NCBI RefSeq assembly: GCF_014643775.1
Contig: NZ_BMKC01000002.1
Coordinates: forward strand, 62,001 to 126,000
Direction of reading: 5' to 3'
Source of the DNA: Arenimonas soli
GTDB lineage: Bacteria; Pseudomonadota; Gammaproteobacteria; Xanthomonadales; Xanthomonadaceae
Length of the DNA stretch: 64,000 nt
In this document: positions 19,543-28,049 of the stretch, one piece after another
Numbering within the stretch: the stretch's first letter is position 1
How the letters are laid out: every line of letters begins with the position of its first letter
The notes under the pieces: generated by a model
Database searches by the model: none
Told to the model about the DNA's origin: nothing
What the model saw: only the letters and a program-made list of their open reading frames with translations
Translations under genes and position numbers: made by a program

Positions 19543-21297
19543 ATGAATACCCGTACTGCCCTGTCACTGGCGCTTGCGCTGGCCCTTTCAAGCGTGGCCG
19601 CCTGGGCCAGCGAGCCCCCGCGCGTGGTCGCCGGCGAGCGCGCGCAGGCCAGCAAGGCCGCCGCCCCACTGGCCTGGCGCGATGCCGCCGCCAGTGCGCC
19701 CACCACCCGCCTGGAACTGGGCCCGATGGCGCCAGAGCGCATCCGCGATCTCGAGCGCAGCAACGAAAAGCTGGCCGGCAAGCGGCTCCAGGTCGGCATT
19801 GAGCGCTCGGTCGGCGAAGCCGTGGCGCCCCTTCCCGCGCTGCGCTGGAAAGCCATCGATGGCGGTTCGGTTGCGCGCATTGAAGTACGGTCGCCCGACG
19901 CCATGGCGCTGCGCGTGGGCCTGAAGCTGCGCGGCGTGGGCGATCGCATCGAATTGCGATTTGCCGGCTCGGATACCCCCGGCAAGATCGAAGCCCTGAC
20001 CACCGGCGCCGAGGCCCGTCGCCTGGTTGATGACCGTGGCCTGCACTGGACCCCGGCCACCGATGGGGACACGCAGGTCATCGAGCTGTTCGCGCCGGCA
20101 GGCGTGGACTTCAAGGCGATCAGCGTCCAGGTGGCGCATGTGTCGCACCTGGTCACGAGCATGCGCAGCAACTTCGCGCTGACACCCAAGATCGGCGAGT
20201 CCGACAGCTGCAACGTGGACACCGCCTGCCGCGTGAACACCCTCGGCCAGGCCTTCGTCGATGCGAAGGATTCGGTGTCCTGGCTGCTGTTCCAGGACGG
20301 CGGCAGTTACATCTGCACCGGCACCCTGCTCAACGATACCGACACCAGCACCCAGATCCCGTACTACTTCACGGCCGACCACTGCATCGGCTCGCAATCG
20401 GTCGCCAATACGGTTTCCACCGTCTGGAACTACGAGGCCACCAGCTGCAACAGTGGCGTCTCGACAGCCACCACCCAGGTCAGCGGCGGCGCGCAGCTGC
20501 TCTTCAGCGACTACGCGGGGGACAGTTCCGACACGGGCACGGATGCCGCCCTGCTCCGGCTCAACAATGCGCCCCCTGGTTTCGCTTTCTACGCGGGCTG
20601 GGATGCCAATCCCATTGCCGCCAACGCGGACGTGCTGGCCATCCACCACCCCAGCGGCGACTCCAAGAAGTCCTCCCTGGGCCGGCAGAAGTCGCAGGAC
20701 ACGTACCTGACCGAGGTGGGCTGGCTGAACGGCACGACCGAAGGCGGAAGCAGCGGCTCGGGCCTGTTCACCGGGGGGTCGGGCGGCTATTTCCTGCGCG
20801 GCGGCCTCTATGGTGGCCAGGCCAGCTGTGCCAATTCGGGGAACCTTTCGAACACAGGCAACTGGGACGTGTACTCGCGCCTCGACGTGGTCTACGACGA
20901 CGTCAAACAGTGGCTGGCACCCACCACCCAGTCCAACGGCCCGTCCAACGGGCGCGACTACACCGGCGCCTGGTACGTGCCCACCGAATCCGGCTGGGGC
21001 CTGACGATCTACCAGTACGCCGCGCCCACCTACAACCAGTTCGTGATGTTCTTCATCTACGACGACACCGGCAAGGCGCAGTGGTTCGAGATGGACGGCA
21101 CCTGGACCGGCACCGACGTGCGTTCGGGCCCGGTGTATGCATCCAATGCCGCGCCGTGGGGCACCACGTTCAACCCGGCCAACCGCAGCTTCACGGCGGC
21201 CGGCAACGCGACCATCACCTACACCTCGGCCACCACGGCGACGGTGCAGTTCACCATCAACGGGGTCACCCGCAGCGCCTCGCTGCAGATGCTCTGA
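19543..21297 (+). CDS. secreted trypsin-like serine endopeptidase, lysyl-endopeptidase type
   Basis: Exported S1-family protease of 584 residues, ATG at 19543. A signal peptide ends after AWA (residue 23), then a ~190-residue propeptide region. The catalytic triad is complete: H280 in FTADHCIG, D334 in GTDAALLRL and S404 in EGGSSGSGLF. The HHPSGDSKK segment is characteristic of Lysobacter/Achromobacter lysyl endopeptidases, and Cys pairs typical of the family are present. From about 465 to the end is a separate beta-rich domain (GAWYVPTESGWGLTIYQ, with IYDDTGKAQWF) that recurs at the C-termini of secreted proteobacterial proteins. Lys specificity is inferred, not proven. A strong terminator follows. 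Confidence 0.88.
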   Translation: MNTRTALSLALALALSSVAAWASEPPRVVAGERAQASKAAAPLAWRDAAASAPTTRLELGPMAPERIRDLERSNEKLAGKRLQVGIERSVGEAVAPLPALRWKAIDGGSVARIEVRSPDAMALRVGLKLRGVGDRIELRFAGSDTPGKIEALTTGAEARRLVDDRGLHWTPATDGDTQVIELFAPAGVDFKAISVQVAHVSHLVTSMRSNFALTPKIGESDSCNVDTACRVNTLGQAFVDAKDSVSWLLFQDGGSYICTGTLLNDTDTSTQIPYYFTADHCIGSQSVANTVSTVWNYEATSCNSGVSTATTQVSGGAQLLFSDYAGDSSDTGTDAALLRLNNAPPGFAFYAGWDANPIAANADVLAIHHPSGDSKKSSLGRQKSQDTYLTEVGWLNGTTEGGSSGSGLFTGGSGGYFLRGGLYGGQASCANSGNLSNTGNWDVYSRLDVVYDDVKQWLAPTTQSNGPSNGRDYTGAWYVPTESGWGLTIYQYAAPTYNQFVMFFIYDDTGKAQWFEMDGTWTGTDVRSGPVYASNAAPWGTTFNPANRSFTAAGNATITYTSATTATVQFTINGVTRSASLQML

Positions 21298-21312
21298 GTA
21301 CAGTCCGGAAAA

Positions 21313-21346
21313 GAGGCCCCGGCGCAGCGCCGGGGCCTCTTTTTTT
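21313..21346 (+). terminator. intrinsic terminator after the secreted protease
   Basis: A 13-base perfect inverted repeat (GAGGCCCCGGCGC / GCGCCGGGGCCTC) followed by seven Ts, 15 bases after the protease stop. Very strong stem and U-tract. The amidohydrolase gene on the other strand ends at 21361, so the stem may also serve that transcript, although no U-run follows on the minus strand. Confidence 0.9.
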
Positions 21347-21360
21347 GGCGCTGGCGACGG

Positions 21361-22950
21361 TCAGCCGCCCGGCTGGGGCAGGGCCTGGATCCCGCGTTTG
21401 GCCTTTTCGCCGGCAACGATGGCCCGCACGTCGCGCAGCAGCGCCGGGGCGTCGTACACGATGCCGTCCTTGATGGTGTAGCGCACGCCGCCCACGCGGG
21501 TCGGTTCGCCGTTTTCGCCCAGGCGGATGTGGCCGGTGCCGTAGAGCACCTTCAGGTTGGCCAGCGGGTTTTCCGACAGCACCACCAGGTCGGCCAGCTT
21601 GCCCGCTTCGACCGAACCGATGCGGTCCTGCGCACCCAGGGCTTCGGCGCCCGACAGCGTGGCGGCGCGCATTACTTCCAGCGGGTGGAAACCGGCTTCG
21701 CGCAGCAGCTCGAGTTCTTCGATGGTGCCAAAGCCGTAGGTCTTGTAGATATAGCCCGAGTCGCTGCCGACGGTGACCCGGCCGCCGCGGTTCTTGTAGT
21801 CGTTCACGAAGGCCATCCAGCGCTGGTAGTTGTGCTTCCAGTCGGTTTCCTGCTCGCTGCCCCAGTCGAAGAAGAAGCTGCCGTGGTTGTGCCGGCTGGG
21901 CGTGAAGAAATCCCACAGCGCCGGATGCGTGTATTGGGCGTGCCATTCGGCGGTGCGCGCGCGCATCAGGTCGCGGGTGGCCTGGTAGATCGTGAAGGTG
22001 GGGTCGAGCGTGAAGTCCAGTTCCAGCAGCTCGCCGATGACCGCCTCGTAGCGCTCGCTGCCCTTCTCCGAGGCCTGCGCCCACAGCCGGCCGGCCTCGC
22101 CGAAGCGGTGCTGTTCGTCCATGTAGTTGTAGTCGGCCGGGTACTGCTGCACGGTCTGGCCGTCGAACAGCGCCTCGGGCAGGCCGTACCAGTGTTCCAT
22201 CGTGCCCAGGCCCCAGCGCGCGGTGGTCAGTACGTTGACGCGGGCGACGTCGAGCTGGGCGTGGTGGCAGGCGCTGCCCATGCCCTGCTTGCGCAGTTCG
22301 TCGAAGGCGGCTGCCAGGATGTCGGGGCGGTAACCGAAACACTTCATGCCCAGCGCACCCTTGGCCTTCATGCTGCGCACCCACTGGCGCGCCTGTTCGG
22401 GCGAGGTGATCGGGCCATCGTGGCCCTGGCCGAAGAAGGCGTAGGGGAAGATGCGCGGCGCGGTGATGGCATTGGCGGCGCTGCGCTTCGCCTCCGAGGC
22501 GCACCAGGCGATGCCGTTGCCGCAGCCCGGGTCGCGCACGCTGGTGATGCCGTGCGCCAGCCAGAGTTTGTAGACGTACTCGGCGGTCACGCCCTGCTCG
22601 TCGCCGCCGATGTGGCCGTGCATGTCAACGATGCCCGGCATCACGTAGTGGCCGCTGAGGTCGATCTCGCGGCCGCCCTGCTTCAGCGCCGGCCGGTTGG
22701 CGGGGTCGATCGGCGCGTTGGCGCTGCCGACGATCTGCACGCGGGTGATGCGGTCGCCTTCGATGACGATGTCCACCGGCCCATAGGCCGGCGAGCCGGT
22801 GCCGGTGATGACCGTGGCCCCGCGCAGGATCAGCTGCGGCCAGGGGCCCTCGCCTTCGTCGCGGTCGGGCGCCGCCGGGATGGCGGCCTGGGCCAGCGGT
22901 GCGGACAGGAGGGCGGCGAGCAGGGCAATACAGCGCAGCGGTCGGGTCAT
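21361..22950 (-). CDS. exported amidohydrolase (imidazolonepropionase/prolidase-like)
   Basis: Metal-dependent hydrolase of the amidohydrolase superfamily, 529 residues. It carries a signal peptide (about 1-22, ending AQA), so it acts in the periplasm or outside. The TIM barrel begins after a beta domain (LRGATVITGTGSPAYGPVDI). The first metal motif is HGHIGGDE (the HxH of strand 1). Later landmarks are the SDSGYIYKTYG segment that corresponds to the conserved aspartate after strand 8, and the closing KLADLVVLSENPLANLKVL. Substrate is unknown; similar exported enzymes cleave dipeptides or cyclic amides. It is divergent from the DUF4124 gene. Confidence 0.85.
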   Translation of the reverse strand: MTRPLRCIALLAALLSAPLAQAAIPAAPDRDEGEGPWPQLILRGATVITGTGSPAYGPVDIVIEGDRITRVQIVGSANAPIDPANRPALKQGGREIDLSGHYVMPGIVDMHGHIGGDEQGVTAEYVYKLWLAHGITSVRDPGCGNGIAWCASEAKRSAANAITAPRIFPYAFFGQGHDGPITSPEQARQWVRSMKAKGALGMKCFGYRPDILAAAFDELRKQGMGSACHHAQLDVARVNVLTTARWGLGTMEHWYGLPEALFDGQTVQQYPADYNYMDEQHRFGEAGRLWAQASEKGSERYEAVIGELLELDFTLDPTFTIYQATRDLMRARTAEWHAQYTHPALWDFFTPSRHNHGSFFFDWGSEQETDWKHNYQRWMAFVNDYKNRGGRVTVGSDSGYIYKTYGFGTIEELELLREAGFHPLEVMRAATLSGAEALGAQDRIGSVEAGKLADLVVLSENPLANLKVLYGTGHIRLGENGEPTRVGGVRYTIKDGIVYDAPALLRDVRAIVAGEKAKRGIQALPQPGG

Positions 22951-22998
22951 GGCGGGCCTGGACTGGTAGGAAGGGCGCGGGCGGCGGAGAATGCAGGC

Positions 22999-23565
22999 AT
23001 GCGCAGACCCGGCTGGCCAAGCTTAGCCATTTTGCTGGCCATCGTCGGCCCGGCCGGCGGGCAGGACATCACCGTTTACCGCTGCACCGACGGCCAGGGC
23101 CGGGTGATGCTGCAGGACGAACCCTGCCCCACGGGCCAGACCCAGCAGCAGCGCAGCATGGTGAAGCCCAAGGACCCGCCGCCCCGGCCTGCCGCGCCTG
23201 CGCCGCCGCCGGCACCGCCGCCGGCCCAACCGGCGCCCACGCCGGCACCGGCGTATTACCCGCCGCCCCCGCTCTACCAGTGCACGGCTTACGACGGCGA
23301 GGCCCGCTTCAGCGAAAACTACGACCCCAATCCACGCTGCGTGCCGCTGGCCGTGCTCGGCTACGACGCCGGCGCCTACGGGTCCGTGTGTCGCTGGGTG
23401 GAGGACTCGTGCGTGCGCCTGGACGACGCTTCGGCCTGCCAGGTGTTCAAGCGCAAGCTCGACCAGGCGAAGTCGGATGCGCTGCATGCATTCAGCGACA
23501 CGGCGGCCTACCGCAAGTCGGAGGTCGAACGGCTGACGCAGATCGTTCGCGAAAGCTGCCGCTAG
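22999..23565 (+). CDS. DUF4124 domain-containing exported protein
   Basis: Exported protein of 188 residues, ATG at 22999 ([16 protein letters not shown]). A signal peptide ends near residue 21. The DUF4124 module follows ([18 protein letters not shown]), a small beta domain common in proteobacterial envelope proteins. Next is a Pro/Ala-rich linker (about 60-90) and a Cys-rich C-terminal half with about seven cysteines that probably pair in the periplasm. Function is not known. Its 3' end overlaps the convergent SDR gene by 4 bases. Confidence 0.78.
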   Translation: MRRPGWPSLAILLAIVGPAGGQDITVYRCTDGQGRVMLQDEPCPTGQTQQQRSMVKPKDPPPRPAAPAPPPAPPPAQPAPTPAPAYYPPPPLYQCTAYDGEARFSENYDPNPRCVPLAVLGYDAGAYGSVCRWVEDSCVRLDDASACQVFKRKLDQAKSDALHAFSDTAAYRKSEVERLTQIVRESCR

Positions 23566-24338
23566 AAGCCGTAGCGCAGGAAGCCGCCGTCGACGGCGAT
23601 GCATTCGCCGGTGACGTAGCTGGCGGCGGGCAGGCACAGGAACGCCACCGCGGCGGCCACTTCCTCGGGCTCACCGATGCGGCCCATGGGCGTGCGGTCC
23701 AGCACTTCGTCCAGGTAGTCCGGGTTGGCGAGCTTGACCGACGTGCGGCGGGTGCGGATGTACCAGGGCGCGACGGCGTTCACGCGCACGCCGTCCTCGG
23801 CCCACTCGCAGGCCAGGTTTTTCGTCAGCTGGTGCAGGGCCGCCTTGGACATGCCGTAGGGCGAACCGGTGCGCACGTGCGTCAGGCCGGACACCGATCC
23901 GACGTTCACGATCGACGAGGTCGCGTGTTGGCTGAGCAACGGAAAGGCGAAGCGGCTGAGCTCGAAGGCCGAGAACAGGTTGGTTTCGAAGATGTCCCGC
24001 CACTCGTCGTCGGCGTAGTCCATGGTCGGCTTGCTGGCGTTGGTGCCGGCGTTGTTGACCAGGATCTGCAGGCCGTCGCCCAGGTCCTCGACCCAGTCGA
24101 AGACTTCGCGGCGCTGTTCGGTGTCCGAGACGTCGGCGGCGAAGGCGCGCACCTCGGCGTCGGGGAACTGGTCCTCGAGCTCGTCCACGGCGACGTCCAG
24201 GCCGTCCTGGTCGCGTGCGACGATCAGCACGTCGGCGCCCAGCTCGATCAGCTCGGCGGCGATCGCCCTGCCGATGCCGGCACTCGCACCGGTGACCAGC
24301 GCCACCTGCCCGTCCAAACGCCAGCGGTTCGTGCCCAT
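23562..24338 (-). CDS. SDR family oxidoreductase (tropinone-reductase-like)
   Basis: Classical short-chain dehydrogenase/reductase of 258 residues that uses NAD(P)H. The cofactor motif TGASAGIG is near residue 16, the NNAG motif near 91, the catalytic Ser in NVGSVSG, and the YxxxK pair in YGMSKAA. The C-terminal [16 protein letters not shown] is typical. Two in-frame ATGs are possible; GAGGAG sits exactly 6 bases before the ATG at 24338 and abuts the one at 24344, so 24338 is chosen. Overall it resembles tropinone-reductase-like enzymes, but the substrate is unknown. Confidence 0.88.
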   Translation of the reverse strand: MGTNRWRLDGQVALVTGASAGIGRAIAAELIELGADVLIVARDQDGLDVAVDELEDQFPDAEVRAFAADVSDTEQRREVFDWVEDLGDGLQILVNNAGTNASKPTMDYADDEWRDIFETNLFSAFELSRFAFPLLSQHATSSIVNVGSVSGLTHVRTGSPYGMSKAALHQLTKNLACEWAEDGVRVNAVAPWYIRTRRTSVKLANPDYLDEVLDRTPMGRIGEPEEVAAAVAFLCLPAASYVTGECIAVDGGFLRYGF

Positions 24339-24396
24339 GGCCATCTCCTCGTCGCCGGGGCTTAGGATAGCGGCCAGGGACCCCGAGGAGGAAACC

Positions 24397-24636
24397 ATGC
24401 GCGACCTGACCAAGCTGACGTTCACCCTGGCCGCCGGGCTGGCCCTGTGCGGCTGCACCGATCCCGCGCCGACGCCCACGCCGGACCCGCCGGAGCCGCA
24501 GACGGCCACCGCCGAAGCACACACCGAACTGCGCGACGCCATGCAGGCGCCGCTGGAAAAGGCGCAGTCGGTGGAAGTGACGCTGCACGACGACGCCGCC
24601 GAGCGCGACGAGGCGCTGGAAGCCGCCGGCGACTGA
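24397..24636 (+). CDS. small putative lipoprotein
   Basis: Peptide of 79 residues preceded by a very strong Shine-Dalgarno (GAGGAGGAAACC) before ATG 24397. The N-terminus ([20 protein letters not shown]) is a lipoprotein signal with a lipobox ending in Cys near residue 20. The rest is Pro/Thr-rich and then an acidic helix ([15 protein letters not shown]). No family is recognised. It is divergent from the SDR gene by 58 bases. Confidence 0.72.
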   Translation: MRDLTKLTFTLAAGLALCGCTDPAPTPTPDPPEPQTATAEAHTELRDAMQAPLEKAQSVEVTLHDDAAERDEALEAAGD

Positions 24637-24643
24637 AAACGAA

Positions 24644-24667
24644 GACGCCCGGGCAAGCCCGGGCGTC
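24644..24667 (-). terminator. GC hairpin between the lipoprotein gene and sppA, probable sppA terminator
   Basis: GACGCCCGGGC / GCCCGGGCGTC (11-base arms, AA loop). On the minus strand it is followed by TTCGTTTTC, 30 bases after the sppA stop, which makes it a plausible sppA terminator. On the plus strand no T-run follows. Confidence 0.6.
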
Positions 24668-24695
24668 CGCGTTCAAGCCCTGTTTCCGACCGGCG

Positions 24696-26561
24696 TCAGA
24701 GATCGCACAGGCAGTGGGCCACCGCGCGGTACGGTGAACGCGACTGGCTTTCCAGCCAGCCCAGCTCGTCGCCGATGCGCGCCGCGGTTTCGCGGTCCAG
24801 GCCCAGCGCGGCCGGCGCCAGCAGGCGCATGGCGCCCTGGAAACGCGCCTGGCCACCCACGTCGACCAGGAACTTCTCGAACGGCGTCAGCGGCTTTTCG
24901 ACGTAACGCACGCGGTATTTGCCTTCCTCGAGCTTGGCCAGCTTCGCGGCCTCGGCCAGGGCGGCTTCGAGGCCACCGAGTTCGTCCACCAGGCCACGTT
25001 CCTTGGCCTGGGCGCCGGACCACACGCGACCACGGGCATGCACGTCGATCTGCGCCGGCGTGCTTTCGCGGGCGTCGGCGACCTTGCCGATGAAGTCGGC
25101 ATAGCCCTTGTTGATGACCGACTGGATGATGATGCCGACGTTCGGGTCCATCGGGCGGGTCGGGTCGAAGGCACCGGCGAGTTCGGTCGTGCCGACGCCG
25201 TCGGTGTTCACGCCCAGCTTGTCGAGCACGCGCGGCGCGGTCATCCACAGGCCGAAGATGCCGATCGAACCGGTGATGGTGGATTCGTCGGCGTATATCC
25301 TGTCGGCGTTCATCGAGATCCAGTAACCACCGGAGGCGGCCACGTTGCCCATGGACACCACGACCGGCTTGCCCTCGGCCTGGATCAGCTCGACTTCGCG
25401 GCGGATCTGTTCGGACGGGAACACGCCACCGCCCGGGGAGTCCACGCGCAGCAGCACGGCCTTGACGTTTTCATCCTCGCGGGCCAGGCGCAGCAGCTCC
25501 GAGGTGGACTCGCCGCCGATGGTGCCCGGCGCCTGCTCGCCGTCGGTGATCGGCCCCTGGGCCACCACCACCGCGACCTGCGGGCCGGTGTCCAGCGACA
25601 GGTGCTGCAGGGACTGCTGGCGCAGGTAGCTGCGCATGTCCACCTGCTGGAAGGTGTTTTCTTCTTCGTCCAGGGCGCCGCGGGCGACGAGCATTTCCCG
25701 CATTTCGTGGCGGGTGCGCAGGCCGTCGACCAGCTTTTCCTCCACGGCCAGCTTGCCCAGGTCACCTTCCACCGCCTGCACGCGCTGGGGCAGCTGCGCG
25801 ATCATCGCGTCGATGGCCGACGGCTCCAGGCCGCGCGCCGCCGCGATGTCGGCGATGTAGCGGTCCCAGAGGTCGTTCATCCAGTACAGGTCGGCTTCCT
25901 TGGCCTCGGGCGACGCAGCGTCGAGCACGTAGGGTTCGGCGGCCGACTTGTATTCGCCCACCTTGAACAGGTGCACGTCCACGCCCAGCTTGTCCTGCAG
26001 GCCTTCGCGGTAGTACATGCGGTAGCGACCCAGGCCCTCGAGCAGCACGCCGCCCTGCGGGTCCATGTAGACCTCGTCGGCGTGCGCGGCCAGGTAATAG
26101 CCCATCTGGTCCATGCCGGTGCCGTAGGCGACGACCTGCTTGCCGCTGGCGCGGAAGTCGCGCAGCGCGGCGGCGACGTCGCGCATGGCGGCGAAACCGC
26201 TGGCGCTGAAGCCGTCGGTCAGCAGCACGATGCGGTCGATGCGCTTGTCGTCCTTGGCCAGCTTGATGGCGCGCAGCACGTCGCGCAGCTGCACCTCGGC
26301 GCGGCCCTGGCCCATGGCCTGGTTGAGCACGCGGTCCACCGGATGGGCACCGTATTGTTCGACCAGGGCACCCGAGAGGTTCATCACCAGCGCGCTCTGC
26401 TTGGCCACCGGCTTGATGCCGGGGCCCGAGAACAACACCACGATGAAGAACACCAACACGAGCACGAACAGCAGGTTGAACACCAGCCGGCGGGTGAAGT
26501 TCAGGGCGTTCCAGATCCCGACAAAAAAGCGCCGGATCGGGCCCGGCTTCGAATCAGACAT
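24696..26561 (-). CDS. sppA: signal peptide peptidase SppA, 67 kDa type
   Basis: Membrane-anchored serine protease that degrades cleaved signal peptides, 621 residues (E. coli 618). An N-terminal transmembrane helix covers about 26-46. Two tandem clp-like domains follow. The Ser-Lys dyad is visible: K205 in VGEYKSAAEP in the first half and S410 in NVAASGGYW in the second, matching the known E. coli K209/S409 spacing. It is preceded by a 61-base gap from the MATE gene on the same strand. Confidence 0.95.
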   Translation of the reverse strand: MSDSKPGPIRRFFVGIWNALNFTRRLVFNLLFVLVLVFFIVVLFSGPGIKPVAKQSALVMNLSGALVEQYGAHPVDRVLNQAMGQGRAEVQLRDVLRAIKLAKDDKRIDRIVLLTDGFSASGFAAMRDVAAALRDFRASGKQVVAYGTGMDQMGYYLAAHADEVYMDPQGGVLLEGLGRYRMYYREGLQDKLGVDVHLFKVGEYKSAAEPYVLDAASPEAKEADLYWMNDLWDRYIADIAAARGLEPSAIDAMIAQLPQRVQAVEGDLGKLAVEEKLVDGLRTRHEMREMLVARGALDEEENTFQQVDMRSYLRQQSLQHLSLDTGPQVAVVVAQGPITDGEQAPGTIGGESTSELLRLAREDENVKAVLLRVDSPGGGVFPSEQIRREVELIQAEGKPVVVSMGNVAASGGYWISMNADRIYADESTITGSIGIFGLWMTAPRVLDKLGVNTDGVGTTELAGAFDPTRPMDPNVGIIIQSVINKGYADFIGKVADARESTPAQIDVHARGRVWSGAQAKERGLVDELGGLEAALAEAAKLAKLEEGKYRVRYVEKPLTPFEKFLVDVGGQARFQGAMRLLAPAALGLDRETAARIGDELGWLESQSRSPYRAVAHCLCDL

Positions 26562-26622
26562 GGGGTGGCTCCAATGAATCCAGGCGCCAGCATAACCAGC
26601 CCGCCGTGAAGGCGCATAAGCC

Positions 26623-27981
26623 TCAGGTCACGTGTACCGACGGCAGGGGCCGGTGCGCCATGCGCCAGAAGCGCCAGCCCAACAGGGTCGCGGCCACGCC
26701 CAGGCCCAGGATCAGGCCGGTCCAGAGGCCTGGCGCGCCCTGGCCCTGGGAGATGCCCAGCCAGGCCCCCAGCGGCAGCCCGAATCCCCAGTACGCCAGC
26801 ACGGTGATGAACATCGGCACCCGGGTGTCCTTGAGGCCGCGCAGGGAGCCGGCCGACAGCGCCTGCAGGCCGTCGGGGTACTGGAAGACCGCGGCATAGG
26901 CCATCAGCAGGCTGGCCAGCGCGATGACCGCCGGGTCGGAAGTGAACAGCGCCGCCAGCCAGCTGGCGCCCACCACCAGCAGCAGGGCCGACAGGGTCTG
27001 GGCGATCATCGCCAGGCTGAAACCGGCGGCCGCCGACCAGCGCACGCCCGGCAGGTCGCCGGCACCGACCGCGTGCCCCACGCGCACCGTGGTGGCCATC
27101 GCCACGCCCAGCGGCACCATGAAACACAGGCTGGCCATCAGGATGGCGATCTGGTGCGCGGCCATCTGGGTGGTGCCCAGGGTGCCCACCAGCAGCGCCG
27201 TGGCCACGAACAGGCTGCCCTCCATGAACACCGAAACGCCCATGGGCAGGCCCAGCTTCAGCAGCGCGCGGATCGGCGGCCAGCTGGGTGGGTCGAAGCG
27301 CGTGAACAAGCCGAGGTCGGCGAACCGCGGCGCCCGCCACAGGTACACCGCCATGGAGGCCGCCTGGCACCACAACACGATCGCCACCGCATAGCCCAGG
27401 CCGGCGGCGCCCAGTCCGGCGCTGAACATCAGGCCCCAGCCCAGCGGCACCAGCAGCGCCAGGCCGACCAGTCCGAACACCATCGACGGCAGCGTCCAGG
27501 CCACGCCTTCGCTGAGGTTGCGCAGGCAGAAGAACAGGGCCAGGCCCGGCGCACCCCAGCTGATCGCGCGCAGGAAGGCCACGGCCTCGGGCCGCGTTTC
27601 GGCGGTGATGCCCATCGGTTCCAGGGCCACCGCGCCCGCGCGCACCACGAAGATCAGCGCCAGGCCCAAGGCCAGCGCCAGCCACAGCGCCTGCCGGAAC
27701 ACCGGCCCGATGTCGGCGCGGCGGCCGGCGCCGTTGAGCTGCGACACCGTCGGCGGCACCGCCATCAGCACGCCGATGCTGATCAGGATCACCACCGACC
27801 ACACCGCGCTGCCGACGCCGACGGCCGCAAGCGTCACCGGCCCGTGGCGGCCGGCCAGCACCGTGTCGACGATGTTCATCGCCATCGACGAGAGCTGGCT
27901 GAGCACCAGGGGCAGGGCAAGCACGAAGCTGACCCGCATTTCCCGCAGCAAACGGGCAAGGCGGCTTTCGGAAACGCTCAT
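26623..27981 (-). CDS. MATE family multidrug efflux transporter (NorM-like)
   Basis: Cation-coupled exporter with 452 residues and 12 hydrophobic helices, arranged as two homologous halves. It has the normal MATE length and family features: an N-terminal LPLVLSQLSSMAMNIVDTVLAGRHG, a QLNGAGRRADIG loop, and in the second half FMVPLGVAMATTVRVGHAVGAGD. It resembles NorM/MdtK; substrates cannot be read from the sequence. Upstream, the gap to the divergent DUF3667 gene is only 68 bases. Confidence 0.92.
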   Translation of the reverse strand: MSVSESRLARLLREMRVSFVLALPLVLSQLSSMAMNIVDTVLAGRHGPVTLAAVGVGSAVWSVVILISIGVLMAVPPTVSQLNGAGRRADIGPVFRQALWLALALGLALIFVVRAGAVALEPMGITAETRPEAVAFLRAISWGAPGLALFFCLRNLSEGVAWTLPSMVFGLVGLALLVPLGWGLMFSAGLGAAGLGYAVAIVLWCQAASMAVYLWRAPRFADLGLFTRFDPPSWPPIRALLKLGLPMGVSVFMEGSLFVATALLVGTLGTTQMAAHQIAILMASLCFMVPLGVAMATTVRVGHAVGAGDLPGVRWSAAAGFSLAMIAQTLSALLLVVGASWLAALFTSDPAVIALASLLMAYAAVFQYPDGLQALSAGSLRGLKDTRVPMFITVLAYWGFGLPLGAWLGISQGQGAPGLWTGLILGLGVAATLLGWRFWRMAHRPLPSVHVT

Positions 27982-28018
27982 GGGTTCACGGTGGGGTCCG
28001 GCCGGGACGGCGGCCCGC

Positions 28019-28024
28019 TATATT
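28019..28024 (+). promoter_or_regulatory. candidate -10 element for the DUF3667 gene
   Basis: TATATT, 25 bases before the DUF3667 start, in an otherwise very GC-rich 68-base gap. No convincing -35. Low confidence. Confidence 0.3.
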
Positions 28025-28049
28025 AGCCACAGCCCTGCCGGAGCCAGTG

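Noticed and set aside
16650-20240. 1196-residue open frame antisense to topA
   Set aside because: It lies over topA and the protease start, and its composition is biased (Leu/Gly/Val/His/Arg). The sense genes explain the region fully.
23562-24656. Longer start for the SDR gene (364-residue frame)
   Set aside because: The extra N-terminus runs antisense through the small lipoprotein gene, which has a strong Shine-Dalgarno and a lipobox. GAGGAG is ideally placed only for ATG 24338.
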